Assembly (NCBI GenBank): GCA_022579005.1
Contig: MU401599.1
Span: 1 to 64,000 of the forward strand
DNA length: 64,000 nt
Direction: 5' to 3'
From: Poronia punctata
Lineage: Eukaryota > Ascomycota > Sordariomycetes > Xylariales > Xylariaceae
Shown: one piece after another, positions 1 to 12,800 of the stretch
Layout: every line of letters starts with the position of its first letter
How positions within the stretch are numbered: position 1 is the first letter of the stretch
Program-made: the position numbers and the translations under genes
Notes under the pieces: model-generated
Seen by the model: only the letters and a program-made list of their open reading frames with translations
Told to the model about the DNA's origin: nothing
The model's database searches: none

Positions 1-754
1 ATAATATAAAGCTATTTATTTTTACTAATAGCTTTTTTATAAATAATAAAAACTTAAGTTTTTAACTTAAATTTATTATTATTTTTAATATAAAGTATTA
101 AATAAAAAATAGCTTTATTATTTATAGCAATATTATATATTAAAGCTTTTTTAAGTATAAAAAAGTTATTTAAAGCGTACTAGCTAGTAAGCTATATAAA
201 ATAGTAAAAGGTATTAATTATACTATTGTACTTAGTATAACATTATAAAAGATTACTAATATATTAAAATTGCTATAAATTTTAATAATTATTTATATAA
301 ATTTTTATTTACTATATAAATATTTTATTAAGCTTAGTATAATGTAAAAAAAGCAGCTTATAATTAATATTATAGCTTTTAAAAAAGCGTATAAAATAAA
401 ACATATTATAAAGATTTATTAAGTTAATAGTAAAAATAACCTTATAAATGCTTATATAAAAAAATTCCTAATATAGCTTTAAAATAGTTAATTACTACTA
501 ATAAGCTTATAATATATATTAAAGTTTATATTAACTATATAAAAATATTATAATAATAAGCATAATTATAAATATATATATAAGTTATTAAATTAGCAAA
601 AAAAATATGTTAATTTATTATATAATTATAATTTACTAAAATATTATTTATTTTACTTAATTTACTTTTTTTTGTTTAATTTAATAGCAATTGCTAACTT
701 TTATAATTTACTTTTTTAATAGCAAAAATACTATTTTTTTTTTTATTTTTTTTA

Positions 755-759
<5 letters not shown>

Positions 760-820
<61 letters not shown>
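760..820. repeat. (TTA)n microsatellite
   Basis: About 20 uninterrupted copies of the triplet TTA follow a T-rich stretch. The isoleucine-run reading frame across it is low complexity, not a gene. Confidence 0.95.
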
Positions 821-2302
821 GCAGCAACAAAGTTAATAAAGTATATATAGCAACGTTTATAAAACTAATAAATATATAAAGTATAAGTACTATTTTAGTA
901 TTTAATAAAAAATTAATAATTATAAAAAAGTAAAAGCAAACTTTATATAAAGTTATACTTATTAGTATAAAAAAAAGTAATAAGCTAACTATAAAACTAA
1001 ACTAGCAACGCGTAAAAGTATTTTTTTTAGTAAATAAGTTTAGTAAAAAAATATTAAATAGCAGTATTAAAAAAATATTAATAAAAAAATTAACATCTTA
1101 ATTAAAACGCGTAAAAATATGTTTTTTATTATTTTATAAACAAAAAATTAATATAGTATAAAATATATAAAATAAAAAATTATAAATATTAATTAAAAAG
1201 TAATAAAAAAAAACATAATAGCTGCTGTTAAAAAGGTAACGCAAATTTAAAAAAAGCTATTAAGCTAAACTATATAGCATATAATGCTAAAAGGCAACTT
1301 ACTACTAAAGCTGTTAAAAATAATAAAAAACATTATAATATAAAGTAAAAAAAAAAGTATAAAATAAACTTAATTAATTTTTAGCAGCAGCGTAAAAAAA
1401 AACTTTAAATTTTTTGCTATATAAAAAAAAAAAGTAAAAAAAAAAAGGAAAATAAAATAAGCAACAAAAAGTAAAAAGTTTTTATATACTAATAGCTAAT
1501 TATATAAAATTAGCGTTTATAACTAATAATAGCAATTATAAAAGTTATACTTTTTTTACTTTTTTAGTAATATATAATAGCTACTTTTATTAGCTATATT
1601 TACTAATTTTAAGTATATTTTTTAATTATAATCTTACTATACGTAAAAGATTACTTAATAGCTACTAAGCAATTATTTTTTTACTTATATTAATACTAGT
1701 AACATTATATATATACTTATAATTATTATAATAAACTATTTTAATATAAACTTAAAACTAGATTTATATTATAGTATAAAAAAAAGTTATAACTTAAAAA
1801 TAAAAAAAAAGTATAAAAGTATAAATATTTATTTAATTTTATTTTAATTTTTTAAAAGTTATTTTTAACAAGCTAACCTTTTTATATAAAAATAAAAAAA
1901 ACATATTTATTTTATATATATAAAAAATAAACGTTTTTATATAAAAAAAAAACTTTTAGTATTAAAATATTAGTAATAATACTATAGCTAAAAACGCAGC
2001 TTAGGCTGCTAAAGCTATAAAAGTTAAGCTAACTTAATTAAATAAATAAAGCACTTATTAGCTATATAATAGCTAACTTATAGCATAAATACTAGTAAAG
2101 TTTTTTTAGCCTTTTTAATTTTAATTAAATTAGTTAGCTTTACATAAGGACAATATAAAAAGAAATTGCGCTTTAGCTATAATTTTTAACTTAAAACTAA
2201 AACAATTATATAAAACTAATTTAAAAAATAAAATTTATTATTATTTATTTTATATATTGTTTATTGCTTTATTTTTTTTATTTTATAAAGGAATAGAGTT
2301 TT

Positions 2303-2330
2303 TAGCTACGTACATTTATTGTACGTACAA
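2303..2330. repeat. TACGTAC repeat with 12-bp palindrome
   Basis: TACGTAC occurs twice about 15 bases apart, and the second copy lies in the perfect palindrome TTGTACGTACAA (2319-2330). It is one of the few places in the left AT-rich block with intact CpG. It may be a spared end of a decayed element; no function can be assigned. Confidence 0.6.
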
Positions 2331-4053
2331 AAAACGAAGTACTCCTTGTTTCTTAGTAAAGAAACCGACAGTGCTTATTAATAATAAAAAATTATTTTTA
2401 GTTTTTAACTTTTAAGCTTATATTTGTATTTTTTTTTTATTAAATATTGCAAAAAACCTTTTTATTATTTTTATTTTCTTAGGCTTTTAGTTAGTTATTA
2501 CTTATACTTAAAAGTTAATAGCTAACTTTAAATAATAAAGTTTTTTATATATTTGCTTTTTATATAAAATTTTAAAAAAGTTATATTAATGTTTATATTT
2601 ATTATTAAAAGCTTTAAAAAGTTGTTAAAAAAATAAGTAATAAGCAATATATTACGTTTATATTGCTTAAGTTATAAAATGAAATATTTTTACTTAGTAA
2701 TAAACTTTTTAAATTTTTTAGTTAGTTTTTTTATACTTTTTTTAATAAAGTTAAAAAAGCTTGCTTAAGCAATAGCTAGCAACATTTAAATTATAAGTTT
2801 ACTAAGTTTTTAAAACTTATTATATTATATCTTTATTTTTTTATTATATTTTATATAAAAAGCTTTATAGTTTTTAAATATAGTATAATTTATTTAAGTT
2901 TTTAGCTTTACTATTTTTTTATTAAGTTTTTTTAAGCTTTAATACTTTATTTATATTTATATTTAAAGAAAATATAAGTTCATTTAAACTTTTTAGTAAA
3001 ATTAAAAAAGTTTTTTAAAAGATTTTAAATATTAATTTATTTAGTTTTTATTTAAAATAAAAGTATTTTTAGCTATATTAAATTTAAATCTAGCCCTTTT
3101 AATAGCAAAAGTTATAAGCTTTTTATTAAGTTTAATAATATTAATAAGTTTAAGTTATTTAAGCTATAGCTTTTTATTTTCTAAGTTAATATATTATTAT
3201 AGCTATAAAGCTAAAGCTTTTACTTTAAATTTGTTTTTAGTGATAAAAATCTTTTAAATAAAATAGTTTAACTTTATTAGCTAATAATATAATTGCTAAG
3301 TTTCTATATTTATTATATTTTAATAATAATAATAAATATAATAAAACTTTTAATTATTAAAACTAAGCAAATTAGCTAAATTATATATATTAATTAATAT
3401 ACTTATAAAAAAAACTTCTTTTTATTATAAAATTTTCCTATATTAAATAAGTAAAAAAAACCTTTTTTAAAAGAATTTTTTTCTTTATAGTAATCTTTAC
3501 TATAGCTATATTACTTTTACTATATAAGCATTATATTAATTTTTATTACTTTATAACCTATTAGTTTTAATAGTAGGTTATATAGTCGCTTTATAAGATT
3601 TACTAGCAAAGTATATAAAACCTATTTTTTTAATGCTCTTTACTAGTTATATAGGCTATATGCTATATTAAAAAGCGGTTATTATAACGGCTTTATAACT
3701 AAGCAAGCAGCGAGGGTTGCAATAGCCTTATTATAGCCGTACTAGCGGCAATAATAAAAAGTAACAAAAAAGTAAGTTTGTACTTATAAGTCCTAGGTAC
3801 CTTGCTAGCTAGGGCAATTATCTTCTTTGCTAGCTATAGCAATAAAAGTAGGGTAGGTGCTTAGGCAATTTATGCTAAATAGGTGCCCTTTTAACAATTC
3901 TCTTTAAATAAAGCTTAAAGTAACTATAAATTTAAAAGAATTATTTATTTTATAGTAAAGTATCTTCTTAAAAAGTATTTATATTTTTAATAAAAGATTT
4001 TATATAGTACGTTTTTATATAATACAAAATTTAGCCCTAAGGTAAGGTTTATA

Positions 4054-4390
4054 ACCTTTAAAATTCACCTGCTATAGCCATGACCTTTTAAATTCACCTG
4101 GCAGAGCCATAGGCTTTTAAATGACCTATGTTAGCCATGACCATTACCTTTGGAATTCACCTGCCATGGCCATGACCTTTAGAATTCACCTACCATGGCC
4201 ATGACCTTTGGATTCACCTGGCAGAGTCATAGTCTTTCGAATGACCTACATTAGCCATGGCCCTAGGTGGTGACTGGAAAGGTCATGGCCAAGGGGGTTG
4301 AAATCCAAGGCCATGACGAACTGGGGTGACTGGAAAGGCTATAGCCATAGGAGGTGACTGGAAGGGTTACCGTATGGCCATAGGAGGTAA
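4054..4390. repeat. Degenerate 29-bp tandem array with inverted arm
   Basis: Seven units of 28-29 bases run head to tail from 4054 to 4259, each containing a version of ACCTTT..ATTCACCTG..CATG. Three unit types can be told apart, in the order A-B-C, A, A-B-C: the GGCAGAG type recurs at 4083 and 4204, and the ATGACCTA..TTAGCC type at 4112 and 4232. An extra ACCATT lies between the first C unit and the lone A unit. From about 4267 to 4390 about three further units appear in the opposite orientation (GGTGACTGGAAAGG..CATGGCC), so the locus is a loose inverted repeat. It sits in the GC-richer island inside the AT-rich block. No open frame spans it. Confidence 0.85.
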
Positions 4391-6594
4391 ATAGGGGGGC
4401 AAAGAGGGGTTATAGCTAGCTAATATCCAGACCTCGAGACCTTGTAAACTTGGGTTTAATTGCACCTCTAGGGCCCCTAGTTTAAGTCTGCCTAAACTTT
4501 CTATTATAGCAGGGTTTAATAGCAATGTTTATTGCTTTTGCTTATAGCTTATAACATTTTATTAAAACTTATTAATATAGCTAAAAAGATAAAATTATAT
4601 TATATAATATATAAAGAGTTATTAGATTTTTTATAAAGATTTTTTATATTAAATAAAAAAAAGGAAATTTTTATAAAAAAAACTTATTTTTATAGTAATT
4701 TTTACTTTAACTATAATTTTTTTTACTATATAAGCATGATTTCAATTTTAGTTTTTATAACTTAATAATTTTATTATACTTTTTTTAAAGTAAACTAACT
4801 TTTTAAGTTGTTTTATAGCTAATATTTAAACTTTTATAGTATTATATAAAGCATTATAATTATAAATATAATATTTTAATTATTTTATTTTTATTTTTTT
4901 ATTTTTATATATCTTTATAATAATTAGTTAAAGTATTTTTTAAAGCTAAATTATCTTTATATTAACTAAGTTAATTTACTATAAAAAGCTTATTTACTTT
5001 TTATATACTAGTAACTTTATAAAACTATTTACTATTTTTAAATTTTTAAGTATATAAGCTATTTAAAGCGTTTTATTATTTACTTTTTATTATAACTAGT
5101 AATTATATATATATTTATATAATATGATTTTATTTTAAAAATAGTAATATTTTTATTAACTAATATAATTGTTTTTTTATTTATTATATTAAAAAATAAA
5201 ATATTTAGTTTTTAACTTTTTATTAAGCTTATAAATAGTCTAGCTAATAGTTTTTTTAAAGCTTAAGCTAATATAAAAAGCTTTGCTTTAATAGTAAAAA
5301 TAATAAGTATATTTTATTTATTAGCTTACTAAGTAATAAAGTTTTTAAATAAAGGTAGTATATATATTTATAAGCTTGTTTAATTAATTATATAAATTAT
5401 AAAAATATAAATTACTAGCTATAATAACTATATTTTTATTATTATATTATAAAGTAAAATATTAGTTTATATAAAAATAGTGTAATATACTTTAATTAAA
5501 TATAACTATAAAGTTTATAATAAAAAGCTTTAAAAGTATAAAAATATTATTAAAGTTATTATTAACTATAAAAGCTTTAAGCACTTTACTATTATAAAGC
5601 TTTTAAATTAATAGTAAGTTTATTAGTAAAATGTTTTAATACCTTTAAATTTTAAATTATATACTAGTTAAAAATAAAAGCTATAATGCTTAGTATATTT
5701 TTTATAAAACTTAGTAATAAGCTAGTTAATAAAAGTATTATTTTATTAAAAATAATGTTATAATATATAAATATATATAACTATTAATTATAATAAAACG
5801 TAATTAATAAAACACTTTAAATAATATATATACTTATAAGTTTAATAACAGTAAATAGTTTTATAAAGTTATTAATATATAATAAATAGTTAAATTATTT
5901 ATAGCAAGTTAACTTAGTTAATATAAAAGCAATTTAGCTTTAAAAATACTTTAACTATTTATTATAAAAGTATAAAACAGTAAAAAAGTTAAATTAAATA
6001 ATTAAAATACTATATTTATAATTATAAACCTTTATATATTATTATTTAAAAGCTTTATTTTATAGTATAAAATAGTTTAATAAGTTAGTTTATTTTAAAA
6101 AAGTATATTAATTTTAATAAGTTATAAAAAAACTTAAATTTATATAATATTTATATAAAAAATATATATAGCTAAAATAAAAACTATTATAAAACAAAGG
6201 TTTTTATATAAAAAGTCTTTCTTTACTTATTTAATATAAAAAAACTTTATAATATAAAAAAGCAATAGCTCTTTATACATTATAATAATATAATTATACG
6301 TTTTAGCCATATTGCTAAGTTTTTAACATTAAGCGCTTGTTTTCTTGTTAACAGCTGTGACACCCGCTTTCGAGCCTCTTAGAGCCCCACGGCTTGCCTT
6401 CTCTTGCTGCTCTTTCAAGGAGTCCGTGACAGCACTGACAAGTACCAGTCTGGCCAGAAACGTAATGTCATGATCCGGCTTCCAAATTTCAAACAAAGTA
6501 CCCATATATCTGATGATATTCTGATTTACCAGTCACTGAGTCTGGTCATTTTCCTTCACACGGCCCGTTTGGGGGCCAGCAAACCATCGCCAAC

Positions 6595-9432
6595 ATGAGT
6601 TCGTGTAAGTCGATGTCGATTCCTCTCGCCCCTGCCTGTTGCTTCCACCTAGGCCCCTATACTGTTATGTGCTCTGCATCTGCTGACTGTAGACCGCTTG
6701 GCTGTTTTAGTAAAACAATTCATCCGAAATGTGCGCGCCACGAAGACCATCGCCGACGAACGTGCCGTCATACAGAAGGAGAGCGCCGCCATTCGAGCCA
6801 GCTTCCGTGAGGAGAGCCACGATCCCAATGTGAGGTGCGCACCACCCATATCTCTCAAGCCGAGCGAGCGCCGTATCCTAGTTCCCGATTAAGTCTTCTA
6901 ACTGGCCCTGACAGGCGAAACAATGTTGCTAAGTTGTTGTACCTCTTTACCCTGGGCGAGAAGACGCATTTTGGACAGATAGAATGCATAACGTTGCTTG
7001 CCTCTCCGCGCTTCGCAGACAAGCGTCTCGGCCACTTAGCCACTAGTCTGCTGCTTGATGAGAAGCAAAGTGTCCTTACGCTCGTCACCAATTCTCTCAA
7101 GAGGTATGTGACTGTCCAAGACGTATGTATTGTGTTACAAGACTAACTTGACTCATTTCACCCTAGTGACCTCAGCCATTCGAATCAATACGTTGTCGGC
7201 CTCGCCCTCTGCACGCTGGGGAACATCGCCTCTATCGACATGTCGAGGGATTTGTTCCCAGAGATTGAAACGCTAATATCCACGGCGAATCCTTATATCC
7301 GGCGGAAGGCCGCCCTCTGTGCAATGCGGATATGTAGAAAGGTGCCTGAGCTACAGGAGCATTTTGTAGAAAAGGCAGCTCAGCTCCTGTCTGACCGGAA
7401 CCACGGCGTTTTACTGTGCGGCGTCACGTTGATCACAAGCATGTGTGAGGCGGAGGAAGAGGAAGGGACCGACGAAGGCATCATTGATAAGTTCAAACAG
7501 TTTGTACCCTTGCTCGTCCGGACGCTGAAAGGTCTCGCGACTTCTGGCTACGCCCCGGAACACGATGTAATGGGCATCACCGATCCATTCTTGCAAGTTA
7601 AGGTCCTTCGCCTTCTTCGTGTGCTCGTCCGTGGTGACGCTCACGGCACCGAGCAGATCAACGACATTCTCGCGCAGGTGGCCACCAATACCGACTCCTC
7701 CAAGAATGTGGGCAATTCTATCCTCTACGAAGCCGTCCGCACAATTCTCGACATCGAGGCCGATTCTGGGCTGAGAGTCCTCGGGGTTAACATTTTGGGC
7801 AAGTTCCTTACGAACAAGGACAACAACATCAGATATGTGGCTCTAAACACGTTGATCAAGGTGGTTGCTATCGAGCCGAATGCCGTACAGCGACATCGCA
7901 ACACGATACTCGAGTGCTTGCGAGACCCTGATATTAGCATTCGGAGAAGGGCACTCGACCTTAGCTTCACACTCATCAATGAGAGCAATGTCCGTGTACT
8001 GATCCGCGAGCTGCTTGCCTTCTTGGAGGTTGCCGACAATGAATTCAAACCAAGCATGACGAGCCAAATCGGCATCGCTGCCGATAGGTACTCTCCCAAT
8101 AAGCGCTGGCACGTGGATACGATGCTACGAGTACTGACATTGGCCGGCAACTACGTCAAGGAGCCCATTCTTGCGTCTTTCGTCCGACTTGTCGCGACCT
8201 CGCCAGAGTTGCAAACATATGCTGTCCAGAAGTTGTATCTCGGCTTGAAGAAGGACATCACACAGGAGAGCTTGACTCAGGCGGCTGCCTGGTGTATTGG
8301 AGAGTACGGGGACTCTCTACTGAGGGGCGGACAATACGAAGAAGAAGAGTTGGTGCAAGAAGTGAAGGAGCACGAAATCATCGACCTCTTCACGACCATT
8401 CTCAACAGCAGCTACGCAACACAGATTACCATTCAGTACATTGTCACCGCTCTCATCAAGCTTAGCACCCGACTGTCCGACGGGTCACAGACCAAGCGAA
8501 TAGCTCGGCTATTACAGCTATACCAAACTTCTCTGGATGTCGAGGTCCAACAGAGAGCGGTTGAATATGGGAACCTCTTCGAGCACGACCAGATCCGGCT
8601 CGGTGTTTTCGAAAAGATGCCGCCCCCTCAGATCAATGAAGAGTCACGAGTGCTTGGTGAGGCTACTAAGAAGGCCAAGAAAGGCGCGAACCGTAAATCG
8701 AAACTGGTGGCCAAGCCGACGACGGACCAAGATCTGCTGGATCTCATGGGAGACAGTACCTCGGCGCCTCTCGCTTCGCCCACGAATGGAACACAGAGCA
8801 ACACCGATCTTCTTGCCGATATACTCGGTGGGAGCACATCGCCTACATCTTCTCCGCCCCCTCAACTGACCAACACCGCTTCGATAATGGACCTCTTCTC
8901 CTCTCAGGCTTCAGCGTCTACCACGCAGAGCCCCGCCCCACCGGCGACTGCCTTGGATATGTTTGGAGGGCCGTCGCCTCCGCAGTCAGCTGCGCCGCCA
9001 GCAGGGCTGTCGTGCTATGAAGTGAACGGCCTCAGGGTAGTCCTCCAGCTACAGAGAAATACCGAAGGGGCTGTGCAGGTAGCGGCGCGATTCTCGAATT
9101 TATCCTCTTATCCGTTATCCAATGTTGGCCTCCAGGCGGCGGTGCCCAAGACACAAAAGCTGCAGCTCATGAGCATCTCGAACTCGGATATTGGACCCGG
9201 GGCGGAGGCAACCCAGATGATGAGGATTATTGGAAGCAAAGGGGTAAGTGGAGTCAACCAGTCCAGAGCCAGAGTGCTTTTGACGGCTACCCAGGTCGCT
9301 TCCTACCAGCTCATAGGCAAGTGCTAACTTTTCATGTGACAACAGCCGCTACGCTTAATGTTACGAGTGGGCTACACACATCCCGCGGCTGGTCAGGTAA
9401 TGGACCAAGTGAAATGGACAGAGCCTAGTTGA
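6595..9432 (+). CDS. apl4: AP-1 complex subunit gamma (gamma-adaptin)
   Basis: Large subunit of the AP-1 clathrin adaptor, which selects cargo at the trans-Golgi network and endosomes. Exons: 6595-6604, 6711-6834, 6915-7103, 7167-9243 and 9346-9432, giving 828 aa, close to the usual fungal length. The N-terminus ([16 protein letters not shown]...) matches the adaptin start, and the HEAT-like trunk covers about residues 1-580. A Ser/Pro-rich hinge follows with clathrin-box-like segments (DLLDLM, DLLADIL). The ear domain begins near residue 722. The last intron (9244-9345) has a good GTAAGT donor; if it were retained, the protein would end 34 codons later without the final ear strand. The spliced form ends in [11 protein letters not shown]...KWTEPS, as in the family. 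Identity is firm; exon 1 is only 10 bases but restores the conserved start. Confidence 0.93.
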
Positions 9433-10053
9433 GGCCTCGTCCAGCGGACTGGTGGCGATATCTGAGGTGATACACGGCTGGGCCAATGCACACTATGTTC
9501 TCCTAGTTGTCACGGAGTAGGTGCGACGACCTCGACCTTCGCATCAGATGCACTAGGCTAGAATGTTAGACGGTTAGGTGAGACGCATATGAAATGGCGT
9601 GTTCGCATATGATGTGGTTTTGATTACTGAGCGGCAAGCCAGTTTCCGAGAGGCAAGCCAGCTCCATCTCTCGTATTGTTTAAAAAAAAAAGTGGGATAT
9701 TTCATAACCTAGAAGCGGGTGGTGGGCAAAGTTGCCGAATATACCACAGGATGGAAAAAGACTTACTTGCCTTTACATAGCGGGTCCCCTTGCAGGCTTT
9801 GTGATAGACTTGATACTCTTATTCAGCGAAACCACGAAAGTAAATGTCAAGACCGCAGAGTAGTGCAACGAAGGTGTTTTTGTTCCACATATAGTCTATC
9901 CCTCTGTTCCCGCTTGACCGAGCTGATAAGTAGGAACCATTAAAAACGTCAGTGTTTCAACATAAGTCCCCTTCCCAGGCCCCCCTAAAGATGGCCAATT
10001 GCGTTGCCTGTGATGCGGACCCACCATGGCCGGGCACTGCGAGTAGTTGATTA
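9433..10053. other. Convergent intergenic region
   Basis: This is the 3' region shared by the AP-1 gamma gene (+) and the OXNAD1-like gene (-). I see no coding potential, RNA gene or repeat beyond a short A-run near 9680. Confidence 0.7.
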
Positions 10054-11508
10054 TCACCACCACTTCTCGTGCAAAACGCGATGTGGTTCCATGCTGAGAC
10101 CTGTGTTACGGTCTGTGAGCTTGGCTAGGAACTCGTCCGTCATAGTCGGCACGCCACAGACATAAACAACGGCGAGGCGGCGATCGGCTAGTGTGCCAAG
10201 GGTCGCCGCTACATCTTGTTCAACCGTGCACCTACGAAGGTGAAAAGGGATGTCCCCGCCTTCACAGCTGATGACAGACTCGTTATCCGATAGGTTCGGC
10301 TTCTGGTTACGCCCGTCATCGCCCACGCCTCTTTTCCTCTTTCCCGTAACGGCAGGACCATCGACGGCAGAACTGGGGCCTTTGGTGATTCCACCATCAG
10401 TCAGATAAACGTGCAATTGTCCCTGGATCTTCTTCTCGCGGAAGACTCCCGCAATTCTGTCCAGGAACAACAGGTTTTTCGCAATCCTAGGCCTCCCCGA
10501 AGCGCGAGGGTCCTTAAGGGAGTAAAAAAAATGTACTTCAAGTGCCGACGTTTGTGCTGAGGCCAGACTGGTCAACACTGGGCAGCAATGGTCAGCAAGT
10601 ACCATGCGAAGCAGCAAGACAGGCGGCACCATTCCATTGTCACCTCCCAACTAATGCCTTAAAGCGGAGTAAATGCACCGACGGGGACTACGTACTAGAG
10701 ACCAACGGATTTACGCCCACGCCTCCAGCCACAAAAACGACGCGACGTAGAGCGCGAACATTGACGCCTGGGGGGGGCCAGACGAAGCCCCCGCCAACGC
10801 GGACGCGCAGCTCCCGCCCGACGATGGATGACGGCGGGTCGCGCCATAACCACGCGGCTGGTAGATTACCGGGGGACTTCTGGACGGCGAGCTCGAGGTA
10901 GGGGCCTTGATCTTGCTTCTGACCCGGTCCGAGGCTGGGGGCCCCCTTGTCTTCTTCTTCTCTCCGGCAAAGCGGTGGTTCATCGGTGGTACAATAAGCC
11001 GCTTCCGCATGCCCAGAGCTTGAAGAGGACACTCTGGGGTGCGGCAAGCGCGCCTCACGCGGGGTCGATGTGATAGTGAAGCCACCAGCTTTCTCGACAT
11101 CCGGGACGTATACATCGAGCCATTGGCCTGGCAGAAACTGAGAGTTTCGGAAATTAGCCCGCACTTGTCTGGTCTGCTTGACTTCACCTCGGACTTGGGC
11201 CACAAATATTTACAGCGTGCATGATTTTGCATTTTAAATAAGTGCCTCACATCATCGCGCGCGACCTCTTCAACGTACACGAATGGGAGACGATCCCTGC
11301 GGAATGCCCAAGCGGAAGACGCGTGTCTCGTCATTGACCTGTTCAACCTGTTCTAGCACAACAGTGTGCAGCGCCTGTCGGACAACATCAGCCACCCTTG
11401 CCGTCGGAGAAGCAGATAATGTTCATATTTTACCTTGTCTCGTGGTTGATTGACCGTTCGTTCCATGTGACTGGGCTTGGCGCCCGCTTCTGCGGTAGAC
11501 GCCGTCAT
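10054..11508 (-). CDS. OXNAD1-like FAD/NAD(P)-binding oxidoreductase
   Basis: Ferredoxin-reductase-fold protein of the OXNAD1 type, 378 aa. Exons (transcript order): 11434-11508, 11279-11374, 10696-11137 and 10054-10577. Family features in order: the FAD-domain start (RVFRLGIPQG), the flavin-binding PGQWLDVYVP and GGFTITSTP, the NAD-domain GGVGVNPLVSML completed by the last intron, VHFFYSLKD, VYVCGVPTMTDEFL and the terminal HEKWW, which closely resembles the EKWW end of human OXNAD1. A Ser/Glu-rich stretch of about 40 residues after TSTPREARLP, and a second charged insert after residue 250, are not family features. The first could be an unrecognised in-frame intron (GTGAGG donor). Human OXNAD1 is assigned to mitochondria, but I see no clear presequence here. 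The substrate is unknown. Confidence 0.82.
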
Positions 11509-12790
11509 GTTTTAAGGTCTATTCTCCTGCTACCAGGTACTCTCTGTTTACCTTAGTGACCACCTTTGGTATGCTTATGTCTGTCTAATTCAAGTCAACG
11601 TGCGCAGACCTCAGAGAGTGTCCGTCTAAGCCTTTTTAAATGAGAATTCCTAACAGGGCACCTATATATTACTATCAAGGCACCCTATCCGTCTTCTACC
11701 CAATTAAAAATGGAAAATCAATGGGAATTGACCCGCACAGCGCAAAGGAGCCTTATACACGTTGCATTTCTTACTGCCCTATATAAAAGCGTTAGTATAA
11801 GCTATATAAAAAAAAGGAAGAAAAAAACCTTATAGCTAAAGCTAAGGATATTTTAATATATTTACTGTTTTAAACGTAAATTAAAGTATATATATTGTTA
11901 AATAAAAGAACTCTAAAAAATAGCTTTAATATAGTATAATAGAGAATATAAAGGCCTTAATAGTAATATATAGGTGCTTTATTAGAAATTCTCTTTTATA
12001 AACTTAAGCATATAAAAAGTTTTAATTATAAACAAAAAGGCTTATAATAGCCTTATTATAACCTTAATAGCAAATATTATATATACTTAGGTTAAGTATA
12101 TATTATTAACTTATATACTATATACTATACTAGCTTTAAGTAGGTAAAATAAACTATAAATATATAGTTTAATTATAGTTAATAAGCTATAAACGTTTAC
12201 AGGTTTATAAACTAATAAGCATTTATTTATTAGTTTAAACATTTATTAAGCATTTAAACGTTTATTAAGTGTTTAATTATTTATTAAAGCGTTTATTAAG
12301 CGTTTATAATACTTTAACCTATACTTTATAAACTTACTTTTAAAACCTAGGTGTTTAATTAATTAGTTAATTAATTAATTAATTAATTTAAAAAACAATA
12401 ACTTGCTATACTAGATTATATAGCAGGCTATTTTATTTTAACTTATAAAGTAAGTTTAATAAAAGGAAATATAAGTTACTTATAAGGTTAAGATTTAAAT
12501 TAAAATTAAAATTATTATTATAGTATAGCTATTTAAATTAACTATATAGCTATAGTTATAGCTATATATATATAACTAATTATTTATTTTTATTAATATA
12601 AATAAGTAAATAAGTAAGTAAAAAAATAAAGGTATTATAATTGCTATATTAAGTAGTTTATAGCTATAGCAATTAAAAAAGTAAAGGTAAAGAAAAAGGG
12701 AAGAGGGGGAAAGGTAGCAAAGAGCAATTAAGTAGCTTTACATTTTAATCTAAAAGTACTTAGTTGCGCATACAATTATATAGGGAAAAT
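11509..12790. other. Promoter region followed by second AT-rich tract
   Basis: About 200 bases of ordinary DNA upstream of the reductase gene pass, near 11760, into an AT-rich tract like the one at the left edge. It contains an ATTA/TTAA run (about 12358-12389) and loose repeats of the form CGTTTATTAAG near 12240-12310. No gene is visible. It is probably another RIP-mutated element fragment. Confidence 0.7.
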
Positions 12791-12800
12791 AAGTATATAA

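Larger units (their letters stand above)
1..6340. other. AT-rich, RIP-like gene-free block
   Basis: The sequence is overwhelmingly A and T, dense in TA dinucleotides, with stop codons in all frames and no coding region. It ends sharply near 6340, about 250 bases before the start of the AP-1 gamma gene. Such blocks in ascomycetes are usually transposon copies mutated by repeat-induced point mutation (C to T, mostly at CpA), and they tend to be heterochromatic. I could not recognise the element that was mutated; no terminal repeats or reverse-transcriptase motifs remain readable. Two parts stand out: a TTA microsatellite near 760-820 and a GC-richer island at about 3560-4510. That it is RIP rather than simply AT-rich DNA is inference from composition. 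Confidence 0.8.

Noticed and set aside
691..879. Open frame of 62 codons rich in Phe and Ile
   Set aside because: It is a translation of T-runs and the TTA microsatellite in AT-rich DNA.
4054..4390. Regular repeats resembling a CRISPR array
   Set aside because: Units are contiguous and degenerate, without spacers of constant length, and the genome is eukaryotic.
6404..6598. 64-codon frame before AP-1 gamma
   Set aside because: It overlaps the probable 5' UTR and the true start at 6595; no homology or splice support.
9244..9327. Longer reading of exon 4 of AP-1 gamma
   Set aside because: It is intron sequence; splicing restores the conserved end of the ear domain.
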